Below, one piece after another: positions 10,537 to 19,954 of a stretch of DNA of 47,856 nucleotides. The notes beneath the pieces are model-generated. The model saw only the letters and a list, made by a program, of their open reading frames with translations. It was not told the DNA's origin and did no database searches. The translations under genes were made by a program, and so were the position numbers. Origin of the DNA: Thiomicrospira sp. (GTDB lineage Bacteria > Pseudomonadota > Gammaproteobacteria > Thiomicrospirales > Thiomicrospiraceae). How positions within the stretch are numbered: the stretch's first letter is position 1; each line of letters opens with the position of its first letter. Where the stretch lies: assembly GCF_014859555.1 (NCBI RefSeq), contig NZ_JACUTY010000010.1, forward strand, positions 1 to 47,856. The letters run 5' to 3'.

Positions 10537-11529
10537 ATGAAATTAATTGATATTACCTGTCATCCCGCCGCCTCACCTAAGTTAACTAAGTTGTTGAATA
10601 ATCACCAGGCCTGGTTGTTTCGACAAGCGGAATTGCAAGACGAACATAAGCATTGGTTTCAAATCACGCTGCATGACTCTCAAGTGCAGCAAGCGTTAGA
10701 TCAAATTCAAGACGTGTCTCAAGAATGTCCAGACCAGGTTCAAGTTATGGTGTTGGAGGTCGAATCGGTTTTACCCGAACCTGAAACGAAAAAAGACGAT
10801 ACCAAAGAGCAAGATGGTTCGACTACCTACCGTGAACAGCTTTATCAAACCATCGAACAAAATGCTCGCCTGAATACTAACTATTTAGTGTTGGTGGCCT
10901 TGTCTACTGTGGTGGCGGCAATAGGTATGATCGAAGATAACGTCGCCATTATTATTGGTGGCATGGTGATTGCCCCTTTATTAGGCCCTAACCTAGCCTT
11001 GGGGTTAGCGACCGCGTTGGCCGACTTGGATTTAATGAAAAAGTCCTTAGTTTCTGGTGTGGCGGGCGTTGGCTTAGCGATTGGTTTGTCGATGTTAATG
11101 GCTTTAGTGGTGCCGATAGATATTAGCGTGGGCGAACTTCAATCTCGAACTTACGTGGAGTTGCCGGCGGTGGTGTTAGCGCTGGCGTCCGGTGCAGCGG
11201 CGGCTTTGTCGGTTACCTCCGGCGTGGCGAGCGTGTTAGTTGGCGTCATGGTCGCGGTGGCTTTATTACCGCCCGCTGTGGTGTTTGGCATTATGTTGAC
11301 GCTCGGGCATTTTGATTTGGCGCTGGGTGCGGGCTTGTTATTAGCGGTGAATATTGTGTCGGTGAATTTGTCGTCCAAAATTGTGTTTTTCTTAAAAGGC
11401 ATTCATCCCAGAACCAATGCGGAACAGCAAAATGCCAAACGTTCGTTAATCATTTACTTTGTAATCTGGGTTGTGACGTTGGGATTGTTAATCGCGGCGA
11501 TTTATTTAACCCAGTTTCAACCCGTGTAA
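10537..11529 (+). CDS. DUF389 / TIGR00341 membrane protein
   Basis: Function unknown. Residues 1-85 form a soluble N-terminal domain. After a charged linker (about 86-105), residues 110-330 hold several very hydrophobic helices, including the DNVAIIIGGMVIAPLLGPNLALGLA segment typical of DUF389 and a later A-L-L-P-P-A kink. The iterated palindrome is embedded at 10605-10614, where it encodes HQAW (residues 24-27). It follows the YcaD-like gene by 26 bases. Confidence 0.85.
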   Translation: MKLIDITCHPAASPKLTKLLNNHQAWLFRQAELQDEHKHWFQITLHDSQVQQALDQIQDVSQECPDQVQVMVLEVESVLPEPETKKDDTKEQDGSTTYREQLYQTIEQNARLNTNYLVLVALSTVVAAIGMIEDNVAIIIGGMVIAPLLGPNLALGLATALADLDLMKKSLVSGVAGVGLAIGLSMLMALVVPIDISVGELQSRTYVELPAVVLALASGAAAALSVTSGVASVLVGVMVAVALLPPAVVFGIMLTLGHFDLALGAGLLLAVNIVSVNLSSKIVFFLKGIHPRTNAEQQNAKRSLIIYFVIWVVTLGLLIAAIYLTQFQPV

Positions 11530-11532
11530 TTA

Positions 11533-11556
11533 GCTGAGGCTGAGGCTGAGGCTGAG
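11533..11556 (+). repeat. GCTGAG tandem repeat, four copies
   Basis: Four exact head-to-tail GCTGAG units begin 3 bases after the DUF389 stop codon. This is a short slippage-prone tract outside coding sequence, just before the bidirectional hairpin at 11571-11596. Confidence 0.9.
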
Positions 11557-11563
11557 GGTGGTG

Positions 11564-11596
11564 AAAAAAAGCCGCGTTTGGAAAAGTCCAACGCGG
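11564..11596 (-). terminator. Terminator of the betT-like/porin operon
   Basis: GCCGCGTTTGGA pairs with TCCAACGCGGC (one bulged T) at 11571-11596. Read on the minus strand the hairpin is followed by seven U (A at 11564-11570), so it ends the porin transcript. Confidence 0.85.
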
Positions 11597-11661
11597 CCAA
11601 TTAAGTTTGTCATTCAAAGCCTGGTTTCATGTTTTGATTGCAGGCTTATTGAGTGAGTAGA

Positions 11662-12678
11662 TTAAAAGTCGTAACGGAAACCAACCGCCAGTGCATTACC
11701 ACCACCTGTTAATGAGTCAGCAAAATCGCCGCCACCGCCAGCTTTACGGTTAGCAATGGCGTTCCCACTTTCCTGCTGATAAAACTCGATAAAGGTTTTT
11801 AAGTTTTTGCTGTATTGATAGTCTGCACCGATATGCAAAATCTCCCCACCAAAGCCATCAACGTCAGCAATCATTGCTTTAAAAGTATATTGGTTTAACT
11901 GGTAGTCGGCATAAAAGTTAGCTACGTTTGAATTATCAGAGCCTTTCGCACTCCATTGTTCAAGTTTAACTCCTACATACAACTGGTCAATTTGTTGGCC
12001 TAAAGCCGCACCCAACAATTGTTCGTCAATCGCATTATCTACCTGTTCTATACCGATCGAAAAGTCAGTACCATTATTGTTATAAGTAGCGGTCAACTGG
12101 TAACGATTGTCGTCAAAGGTATCAGCGCGACCCGAATCATCCTTCATGACAACCCCGGCGGCAAACGACAAACCATTATAGTCTGGGCTATAGTAACTAA
12201 CGGCGTTGTAAGCACGGAAATAGGCGAGCGTAGCATAGCCACTATAGTAAGTGCTGAATCTATCTACCTTGTAAGAGATAGCATTGTAAAAAGGTAGCCA
12301 CATTTGGCCATAAGCCAATGACCCATGATCCGTATTGATTCCTACTTGAGCGACACGTAGATCACGTGTGTCGTTATAAGGGTCTTGTACCTTAAAATTA
12401 GCCATATCAAACGGGATTTCTAATTGCCCAAACACTTCAACTTTATTGCTAGCTTGCCAGTTGGCCTTGAACCCTAGGCGAGAGTAGGCATCACGCATAC
12501 CTATATAGCTATCGCTTTCACCTGATTGATATGTTACCCCACTATCTGGGTTTACAGTTTCAGCTTGCATGCGAGCGGAGCCGTAAAAGTTAATATCGAG
12601 ACTCGCCAGCACGCTAGCGGGCGCCGTCATCGCGATACTTAAACCTAATGCTTTAATAAGAATAGGGTTAGTTTTCAT
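11662..12678 (-). CDS. Gram-negative general porin
   Basis: A 338-residue outer-membrane porin. Signal peptide at residues 1-25 (KTNPILIKALGLSIAMTAPASVLA), then a mature protein that starts LDINFYGSARMQAE and alternates strands and loops to a terminal RYDF. The final Phe is the barrel-assembly signal. The family is the Porin_4/OmpC-like trimeric porins. GGAG lies 6-9 bases before the ATG. It starts 19 bases after the BCCT transporter, so it is probably co-transcribed and may give the osmolyte a route across the outer membrane (inferred). Confidence 0.88.
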   Translation of the reverse strand: MKTNPILIKALGLSIAMTAPASVLASLDINFYGSARMQAETVNPDSGVTYQSGESDSYIGMRDAYSRLGFKANWQASNKVEVFGQLEIPFDMANFKVQDPYNDTRDLRVAQVGINTDHGSLAYGQMWLPFYNAISYKVDRFSTYYSGYATLAYFRAYNAVSYYSPDYNGLSFAAGVVMKDDSGRADTFDDNRYQLTATYNNNGTDFSIGIEQVDNAIDEQLLGAALGQQIDQLYVGVKLEQWSAKGSDNSNVANFYADYQLNQYTFKAMIADVDGFGGEILHIGADYQYSKNLKTFIEFYQQESGNAIANRKAGGGGDFADSLTGGGNALAVGFRYDF

Positions 12679-12697
12679 TTTAATTTCTCCGTTTATT

Positions 12698-14665
12698 TTA
12701 AGGTGCTACTACTTGATTTAAAAAGTGCACGTGACGCGAATATTGTTCGAGTACATCATTCAGGATGGTTTCTTTTGGCCAGCCCATAATGTCGTAATCT
12801 TGACCGCCTTCACCTAAATGAACTTCAATACGATAATATTGACGTTCTTTCATTAAGGCCTCCTGTGTATCACGCATAACTAAAGCGGCGGGTTCGTAAG
12901 CATGTGGGCGCGCTGAATAGAAGAAGTCAATTTGATCACCGTGACGTACTTCGATCCAAACCCGTCCGTCTTCTGCCGTCTTAACGTGGGCGTCAACCCC
13001 TTGCTTAATAAGTTCATCTTTGACTTCAGTTAAAGCGGGTTTAACGGTTTTTTCAATATAGTCTAATACTTCACGTTTTGATGGCAGGCTAACTAATGTG
13101 GTTAAACGTTCTTTCCAGCTCATATGGCTGTTGCTTAAACGCGGTGAGGCTAAACTGCTATGTTTAGCCGCATCAATACGCAGCGATCGTATTAAACCCC
13201 AGGCCATTAAAATCATAATAATGGCGAAAGGTAACGCACTCGCAATGGTGGCGGTTTGTAATGCCGCTAAGCCACCCGTTACTAATAGGGAGGCCGCGAG
13301 AATACCTTGAATCACCGCCCAGAAAATACGCTGCCATGTCGGCGAATTAGTTTTGCCGCCAGAGGTTAAGCGATCAACCACTAACGAGCCAGAATCGGCA
13401 CTGGTGACGAAAAAGGTAATCACCAATAAGGTAGCGACCATGGCTGTAATACTGGAAAGAGGCAGGTGCTCTAAGAACTGGAATAGCGCAACCGATGTAT
13501 CGGCTGAAACGGCGGTTGCCAATTCACCAATTCCTTGAATCATAATCATATTTAAAGCGCTGCCGCCAAAAAAGGTCATCCACATAAAGGTAAAGCCGGT
13601 GGGTACTAATAAAACACCCAGCACGAACTCACGAATAGTGCGGCCTTTTGAAACCATGGCGATAAACATACCAACAAAAGGTGCCCAAGCAATCCACCAG
13701 CCCCAATAAAACAAGGTCCAACCACCGACCCAGTCGGTAGGTTCGTAGGCATAGAGATTAAAGGTCATTTCGAAAATATTAGAAATGTACATACCCGTAT
13801 TTTGAACAAGGGTTTGTAGTAAAAACACGGTTGGGCCAGCAACTAACACAAAGGCTAATAAAGCGCCAGCTAGCAGCATGTTTAAAATGGATAAACGTCG
13901 AATACCCCCATCTAACCCGAGCGCAACCGAACCCGTAGCAATGGCCGTAATAACCGCAATTAAGATAACTTGTGTGGTGGCAGAAACCGGCACGTCAAAC
14001 AAGTAGTTAAGTCCGGCGTTGATTTGCATGACACCAAAGCCTAACGAGGTTGCCACCCCAAAAAGGGTACCCAATACCGCAAAGGTATCCACCGCATGAC
14101 CAATAGGGCCGTGAATACGTTCGCCAAGTATAGGGTAAAGCGATGAACGAATTGTCATCGGCATACCGTGTCTAAAGCTGAAATAAGCTAATGACATCGC
14201 AACGATCGCGTAGATCGCCCAGGCGTGTAATCCCCAATGGAAAAAGGTGATTCGCATGGCTTGGCGTGCGGCTTCAGCCGTTTCGGCATCACCTACAGGT
14301 GGGCTCACATAATGCATTACTGGCTCGGCCACGCCAAAAAACATCAAGCCAATGCCCATGCCGGCAGAAAACAGCATCGCAAACCAAGACAAGTTAGTAA
14401 AGTCGGGTCGGCTGTGGTCATTGCCAAGCTTGACCTTGCCATAGCGAGAGACCGCTAATATTAAGATGAAAATTAGAAAACCGGCAACGGCTATAATGTA
14501 AAACCAACCCAACTGGGTTGATATCCAACTTAGGGTGCCAGAGAATAGAAGGTTTGCTGGTTCTTGAAAAAAACTAACAAATAAAACCAGAGCAATCGTA
14601 ATTAAAGCGGTGCTGAAAAAAACAGGCGCATTAATTAGTATTTTAGGTGGAGTGGATGTTGACAT
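12698..14665 (-). CDS. betT: BCCT transporter, BetT-like choline/betaine carrier
   Basis: A 655-residue secondary carrier for quaternary ammonium osmolytes. There are about 12 helices, with the family signature around helix 8 (FYWGWWIAWAPFVGMFIA). The long cytoplasmic tail (about 510-655), ending near GGQDYDIMGW and QYSRHVHFL, closely matches E. coli BetT (677 residues), which points to choline and osmotic control by the tail. No betA/betB lies nearby, so choline oxidation would be encoded elsewhere, or glycine betaine is the substrate. First gene of a two-gene operon with the porin. Confidence 0.88.
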   Translation of the reverse strand: MSTSTPPKILINAPVFFSTALITIALVLFVSFFQEPANLLFSGTLSWISTQLGWFYIIAVAGFLIFILILAVSRYGKVKLGNDHSRPDFTNLSWFAMLFSAGMGIGLMFFGVAEPVMHYVSPPVGDAETAEAARQAMRITFFHWGLHAWAIYAIVAMSLAYFSFRHGMPMTIRSSLYPILGERIHGPIGHAVDTFAVLGTLFGVATSLGFGVMQINAGLNYLFDVPVSATTQVILIAVITAIATGSVALGLDGGIRRLSILNMLLAGALLAFVLVAGPTVFLLQTLVQNTGMYISNIFEMTFNLYAYEPTDWVGGWTLFYWGWWIAWAPFVGMFIAMVSKGRTIREFVLGVLLVPTGFTFMWMTFFGGSALNMIMIQGIGELATAVSADTSVALFQFLEHLPLSSITAMVATLLVITFFVTSADSGSLVVDRLTSGGKTNSPTWQRIFWAVIQGILAASLLVTGGLAALQTATIASALPFAIIMILMAWGLIRSLRIDAAKHSSLASPRLSNSHMSWKERLTTLVSLPSKREVLDYIEKTVKPALTEVKDELIKQGVDAHVKTAEDGRVWIEVRHGDQIDFFYSARPHAYEPAALVMRDTQEALMKERQYYRIEVHLGEGGQDYDIMGWPKETILNDVLEQYSRHVHFLNQVVAP

Positions 14666-14712
14666 AACTTAGAGCCTTTGATGAAAATGAATAAAAGGAT
14701 TTCTTGAACCTG

Positions 14713-14744
14713 ATTGTACAGGTCATAACAGCTTCAAGTACAAT
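14713..14744. promoter_or_regulatory. Inverted repeat upstream of betT-like gene
   Basis: ATTGTAC (14713-14719) and GTACAAT (14738-14744) are perfect 7-base arms with centres 25 bases apart, in the 154-base divergent region between the betT-like gene and the EAL gene. It may be an operator. A TATAAT at 14785-14790 is a candidate -10 for the EAL gene, but its -35 is poor. Confidence 0.35.
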
Positions 14745-14819
14745 GAATCCTATGATAAACAATATAAAGTGTTTAGCTCAAAGATATAATGAGCCCTGAT
14801 TAAGTGAATAGGAGGTTGT

Positions 14820-15575
14820 ATGCCGACACATTTTCCCATTGAAGAAATCCTATCCGGTTGCGGGAAATGCCACGCTGAGCTGGGTTTTGATTTCACGTTT
14901 GCATTCCAGCCCATCGTTGATTTTTCAAAGCGTAAAATGTTTGGTTATGAAGCTTTGGTTCGTGGCCCACAGGGTGAGTCGGCTTGGAGTATTTTAAGCC
15001 AGGTTAATGATCACAACCGTTATTCATTTGACCAGGCTTGCCGAGTAAAGGCGATTCAGTTAGCCAGTGAGTTAAAATTGGGCAGCATGTTAAGTATCAA
15101 CTTTTTGCCAAATGCAGTATATGAACCTGCGCATTGCATTCAAAGTACCCTACAGGCTGCCAATAAATTTGGTTTTCCGATCGAGCGCATTATGTTTGAA
15201 ATTACCGAGTCCGAACAGGTGCAAGATGTCGCGCATTTAACTAAAATTTTCGAGTACTACCAAAAGCAAGGTTTTACTACGGCGTTGGATGATTTTGGTG
15301 CGGGCCATGCTGGCTTAAATACGCTGGCAAGTTTTGTGCCCAATATTATGAAAATTGACATGGAGTTGGTGCGAGACATTGATACCCATAAAACCAAACA
15401 AATTATTGTTAAAAGTTTGGTGGATATGTGTTGTCAGTTGAATGTCACCGTTTTAGCCGAAGGCCTGGAGACACAAGCCGAAGTTGATTTTTGCAGTGAT
15501 TTGAATATTAACTTAATGCAAGGTTATTACTTTGCCAAGCCCGGTTTTGAAAGTCTGCCGACTTATGATTGGTGA
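14820..15575 (+). CDS. Stand-alone EAL-domain c-di-GMP phosphodiesterase
   Basis: A 251-residue EAL domain without a sensor domain, predicted to hydrolyse c-di-GMP to pGpG. The key residues are present: EAL itself (44-46), N in SINFLPNA, E in FEITES (about 126-131), the paired Asp in LDDFGAGHAG (157-158), the Lys in MKID, the AEGLET Glu and QGYYFAKP. It is therefore probably active, not a degenerate receptor. An N-terminal CGKC (14-17) could be redox- or metal-sensitive. The ribosome site AGGAGG is strong. It is the functional opposite of the GGDEF protein at 2359. Confidence 0.88.
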   Translation: MPTHFPIEEILSGCGKCHAELGFDFTFAFQPIVDFSKRKMFGYEALVRGPQGESAWSILSQVNDHNRYSFDQACRVKAIQLASELKLGSMLSINFLPNAVYEPAHCIQSTLQAANKFGFPIERIMFEITESEQVQDVAHLTKIFEYYQKQGFTTALDDFGAGHAGLNTLASFVPNIMKIDMELVRDIDTHKTKQIIVKSLVDMCCQLNVTVLAEGLETQAEVDFCSDLNINLMQGYYFAKPGFESLPTYDW

Positions 15576-15585
15576 TGCTCGGAAA

Positions 15586-15607
15586 CAATCACCAGGCCTG
15601 GTGATTG
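15586..15607. repeat. Iterated palindrome, 22-bp perfect copy after EAL gene
   Basis: Perfectly self-complementary over 22 bases (arms CAATCACCAGG / CCTGGTGATTG), core at 15592-15601, starting 10 bases past the EAL stop. It would fold as a strong hairpin but lacks a T tract, so intrinsic termination is uncertain. Confidence 0.9.
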
Positions 15608-15638
15608 CGTAATTAACAATAAAAATTTCATTTTTCCT

Positions 15639-15668
15639 CTTGAAACTGGTTTTACCAGCCCCATATTA
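15639..15668 (+). promoter_or_regulatory. Sigma-32 heat-shock promoter of groESL
   Basis: CTTGAAA (15639-15645), a 13-base spacer, then CCCCATATTA (15659-15668). Both boxes closely match the RpoH consensus (CTTGAAA / CCCCATNT). The spacer itself is a perfect palindrome, CTGGTTTTACCAG. No CIRCE element is seen, so control is likely by RpoH rather than HrcA. Confidence 0.82.
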
Positions 15669-15700
15669 GCCTTGTCTTTAAATAAATAATTTTTAGTGGG

Positions 15701-15716
15701 TGCTCAAAATTGAGCA
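15701..15716. promoter_or_regulatory. Palindrome in the groES leader
   Basis: TGCTCAA and TTGAGCA are perfect 7-base arms around AA, about 35 bases downstream of the RpoH -10. It could be an mRNA hairpin in the groESL leader or an operator. It does not match CIRCE. Confidence 0.45.
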
Positions 15717-15764
15717 TCAACAGTTGTAAAACCCCTCTATCAAACTTGAGTTAGGAGAAAATCA

Positions 15765-16052
15765 ATGAGCATTAAACCTTTGCATGATCGCGTTGTTGTG
15801 CGTCGCTTAGAAGAAGAAAAAGTATCAGCTGGCGGTATCGTACTTCCAGATTCGGCGAAAGAAAAACCAGCCGAAGGCGAAGTAGTTGCAGTCGGTCCAG
15901 GTAAGGCTTCTGATAGCGGTACGGTTATCGCCATGTCTGTGAAAGCGGGCGACAAAGTATTGTTTGGCAAGTATGCCGGTCAAGAAGTAAAAGTTGATGG
16001 CGAAGAGCTATTGGTTATGCGCGAAGACGACATTATTGCAGTTTATGCTTAA
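15765..16052 (+). CDS. groES: Co-chaperonin GroES
   Basis: The 10-kDa lid of the GroEL chamber. It is 95 residues, starting [18 protein letters not shown], with the mobile loop near residues 17-32 ([18 protein letters not shown]) and the hallmark [16 protein letters not shown] ribosome site lies 8 bases upstream. It is first in the groESL operon and is followed by groEL after 54 bases. Confidence 0.98.
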   Translation: MSIKPLHDRVVVRRLEEEKVSAGGIVLPDSAKEKPAEGEVVAVGPGKASDSGTVIAMSVKAGDKVLFGKYAGQEVKVDGEELLVMREDDIIAVYA

Positions 16053-16094
16053 GTCGATATCTTGTTAGACGAATAACGAAATGAATTAAATTGA

Positions 16095-17738
<1,644 letters not shown>

Positions 17739-17775
17739 TCTAATTTAGATTAGATCAACGTTTATTACGTTCAAT

Positions 17776-17813
17776 AAAAAGCCCCGGCTAACTCAGTTAG
17801 TCGGGGCTTTTTT
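17776..17813. terminator. Bidirectional terminator between groEL and the thioredoxin gene
   Basis: AAAAAGCCCCGGCTAAC pairs with GTTAGTCGGGGCTTTTT across a 3-base loop: a 17-base stem with one G-T pair, A-rich before and T-rich after. It can stop transcription from both sides of this convergent pair. Confidence 0.93.
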
Positions 17814-17835
17814 GTATCAAAATTTCTACTAAAAA

Positions 17836-18300
17836 TTAGCGCGAATTAAGCTCGTCTATCGCGACATCCAGGCGGCTGTTTAATAAGTGTCCAAAAAAAT
17901 CATAAGCCCCGTTATTTATGATCGGGCGCGCGAGTTCTTGCCCTTCACCATTTACAAACAGTAAGCTGGGTAGCTCAACGATATTATGAAATAAAGCAAA
18001 ATCTTCAGCGGTAGTGGTTTGATTATAAAAGTCGGTTAACACTTGCGGGCTGTCAATAAAAACTTCTACAAAATGGGTTCCAGCGGGAAAGTGTTCGAAT
18101 CGAATAATGGCGTTGAGCGCGCGTTGTTTAAGTTTTTCACAAGGCAAGCAATAACTGGCGTTAAAAAATATCACCAAAGGTTTATTGTCGGTCAAAGCTT
18201 GTTGTCCGACTTGGTAAAGGTTATGTTTGACTTCCATGGTGGGCTGGGCAACCACCAGGCCTGGTATCAAGGTCAGTAGTATCAGGGCGAGTTTTTTCAT
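17836..18300 (-). CDS. Periplasmic thioredoxin-like protein (SoxW-like)
   Basis: A 154-residue exported thiol-redox protein. Signal peptide at 1-18 (KKLALILLTLIPGLVVA). The active-site-like CLPC is at residues 51-54, following the strand VIFFNAS. A cis-Pro-type segment, ELPSLLFVNGEGQE, lies near 113-126. It resembles the SoxW/SoxS-type thioredoxins of sulfur oxidisers and other periplasmic thioredoxin-fold reductases, but partners cannot be named because no sox or dsb gene is adjacent. The iterated palindrome at 18255-18264 lies within the signal-peptide codons (PGLV). Confidence 0.78.
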   Translation of the reverse strand: MKKLALILLTLIPGLVVAQPTMEVKHNLYQVGQQALTDNKPLVIFFNASYCLPCEKLKQRALNAIIRFEHFPAGTHFVEVFIDSPQVLTDFYNQTTTAEDFALFHNIVELPSLLFVNGEGQELARPIINNGAYDFFGHLLNSRLDVAIDELNSR

Positions 18301-18435
18301 GGTGAATCCCGTTTTTCGGTTTAGAAGAGTTCTATTCTAAGCAAATACACGATTTCTGGGTGAAATTTCAATGCAAGCCTGTTGGGTTTCGATAAAATAG
18401 CTTAATTATCATGTCCGAAAACTAAGGAGTGGGTT

Positions 18436-19479
18436 ATGAAAAAGATTCAGGTAGGAATTGTTGGCGGCACGGGTTATACCGGTGTTGAATTGTTGCGTTT
18501 GCTAGCCAATCATCCACACGCCGAAGTAAAAGTCATCACTTCTCGTTCTGAAGCGGGCATGAAGGTCGCTGAGATGTTTCCTAATCTACGCGGGCATTAT
18601 GACTTGGTGTTTTCAGGGCCAGATATGTCGACTTTAACCGATTGTGATTTGGTGTTTTTTGCCACCCCGCATGGTGTTGCGATGAGTTTGACGCCGGCGT
18701 TGGTTCAAGCGGGGGTGCGCGTGATTGATTTGGCGGCCGACTTTCGTTTGAACGATTTACAAGTTTGGGAAAGCTGGTATGGCATGGCGCACACCTGCCC
18801 AGAAATTATGGACGAAGTGGTGTATGGTCTACCAGAATTTAACCGTGAAAAAATTAAAACCGCCAAGGTTATTGCGAACCCAGGTTGTTACCCAACTGCG
18901 ATTCAGTTAGGTTTTCAACCTTTACTAAAAGCAGGCCTGGTGGATATTGATCACTTAATCGCAGATGGCAAATCGGGTGTTAGTGGTGCAGGTCGTGGTG
19001 CGAAAGTAGGCTCTTTAAGTGCCGAAACCAGTGAAGGCTTTAAAGCCTATGGTATTAATGGGCATCGGCATTTACCAGAAATTTCAGAGGGCTTGAATCA
19101 CATGGCCGGATCGCGGGTGAGTTTAACCTTTGTACCGCACCTAGTGCCGATGATTCGCGGGATTGAGGCGACGTTATATGGCAAGTTAAACCAAGACTGG
19201 TCGCAAGAGCAGCTGCAAATCTTATTTGAAGAGCATTATGCACAAGAACCATTTGTGGATGTGATGCCTGCTGGCAGCTTACCAGATACCCGCATGGTAA
19301 AAGGCTCGAACATGTGTAGGATGGCGGTTTACCGTCCGGCGGGCGGCGATGTAGTCGTAGTGACCTCAGTCATCGACAACCTGGTAAAAGGTGCGTCGGG
19401 TCAGGCGGTACAAAATATGAACTTGATGTTTGACTTAGAAGAGACCTGCGGTTTGGAGCAAGTCGCGCTAATGCCTTAG
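18436..19479 (+). CDS. argC: N-acetyl-gamma-glutamyl-phosphate reductase
   Basis: Third step of arginine synthesis: NADPH-dependent reduction of N-acetylglutamyl phosphate. The Rossmann motif [17 protein letters not shown] is at residues 8-24. The catalytic Cys is in NPGCYPT (Cys151), and HRHLPEI near 210 supplies the active-site His. It is 347 residues, the type-1 length. The ribosome site AAGGAG is clear. A palindrome variant at 18931-18940 encodes AGLV. It stands alone, without other arg genes. Confidence 0.96.
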   Translation: MKKIQVGIVGGTGYTGVELLRLLANHPHAEVKVITSRSEAGMKVAEMFPNLRGHYDLVFSGPDMSTLTDCDLVFFATPHGVAMSLTPALVQAGVRVIDLAADFRLNDLQVWESWYGMAHTCPEIMDEVVYGLPEFNREKIKTAKVIANPGCYPTAIQLGFQPLLKAGLVDIDHLIADGKSGVSGAGRGAKVGSLSAETSEGFKAYGINGHRHLPEISEGLNHMAGSRVSLTFVPHLVPMIRGIEATLYGKLNQDWSQEQLQILFEEHYAQEPFVDVMPAGSLPDTRMVKGSNMCRMAVYRPAGGDVVVVTSVIDNLVKGASGQAVQNMNLMFDLEETCGLEQVALMP

Positions 19480-19509
19480 TTCGAGTTCGCAGCCATTAGG
19501 CTTTTGGTT

Positions 19510-19515
19510 TATAAT
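19510..19515 (+). promoter_or_regulatory. erpA promoter -10 box
   Basis: A perfect TATAAT with TTCGCA at 19486-19491 as a moderate -35 (18-base spacer). Transcription from here would give a leader of about 75 bases carrying the paired inverted repeats at 19525-19568. Confidence 0.55.
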
Positions 19516-19524
19516 GATCTACCC

Positions 19525-19568
19525 GGTCGATAAAACTGGGCGACCTTTTTGGGCGCTGATTTATCGAC
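19525..19568 (+). promoter_or_regulatory. Possible attenuator-like leader of erpA
   Basis: GTCGATAAA (19526-19534) pairs perfectly with TTTATCGAC (19560-19568). The same left arm can instead pair as GGTCG (19525-19529) with CGACC (19541-19545), directly followed by TTTTT. The two folds are mutually exclusive, one terminator-like and one not. The short stem is weak, so this is tentative. Confidence 0.35.
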
Positions 19569-19595
19569 ACTGCAGCATAAATTGAGGAGACGACC

Positions 19596-19937
19596 ATGTC
19601 TGAGATGCCAACCCCAGTAAAGTTTACTGAACAAGCCGCTGCAAAAGTAAGCGGTTTAATAGCCGATGAAGGAAACCCGGATCTAAAACTGCGCGTGTAC
19701 ATTAGCGGTGGCGGTTGCTCTGGTTTTCAGTATGGCTTTACATTTGATGAAGAACAGGCTGAAGACGATACATCCGTTGAACGCGATGGCGTGACTTTGT
19801 TGATCGACCCAATGAGTTTCCAATATCTTGTCGGTGCAAAAATTGATTATTTAGAAGACTTGCAGGGTGCGCGTTTTGTCATAGAAAACCCGAACGCCAC
19901 CACAACCTGTGGTTGTGGCTCGTCTTTTAGTGTGTAA
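19596..19937 (+). CDS. erpA: Fe-S cluster A-type carrier ErpA
   Basis: A-type carrier that hands [4Fe-4S] clusters to apo-enzymes, including those of isoprenoid synthesis. It is 113 residues with the three ligand cysteines Cys41 (SGGGCSGF) and Cys105/Cys107 (TTCGCGSSF). The N-terminal P-V-K-F-T-E-Q-A-A and D-P-M-S-F-Q-Y-L segments favour ErpA over IscA or SufA. A GAGGAGACG ribosome site is present. It fits with the suf operon elsewhere in the window, and no isc genes are seen. Confidence 0.94.
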   Translation: MSEMPTPVKFTEQAAAKVSGLIADEGNPDLKLRVYISGGGCSGFQYGFTFDEEQAEDDTSVERDGVTLLIDPMSFQYLVGAKIDYLEDLQGARFVIENPNATTTCGCGSSFSV

Positions 19938-19954
19938 GTGTTAAGGAAGTAAGC

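Noticed and set aside
15701-15716. CIRCE element before groES
   Set aside because: The arms TGCTCAA/TTGAGCA and the 2-base spacer do not match TTAGCACTC-N9-GAGTGCTAA.
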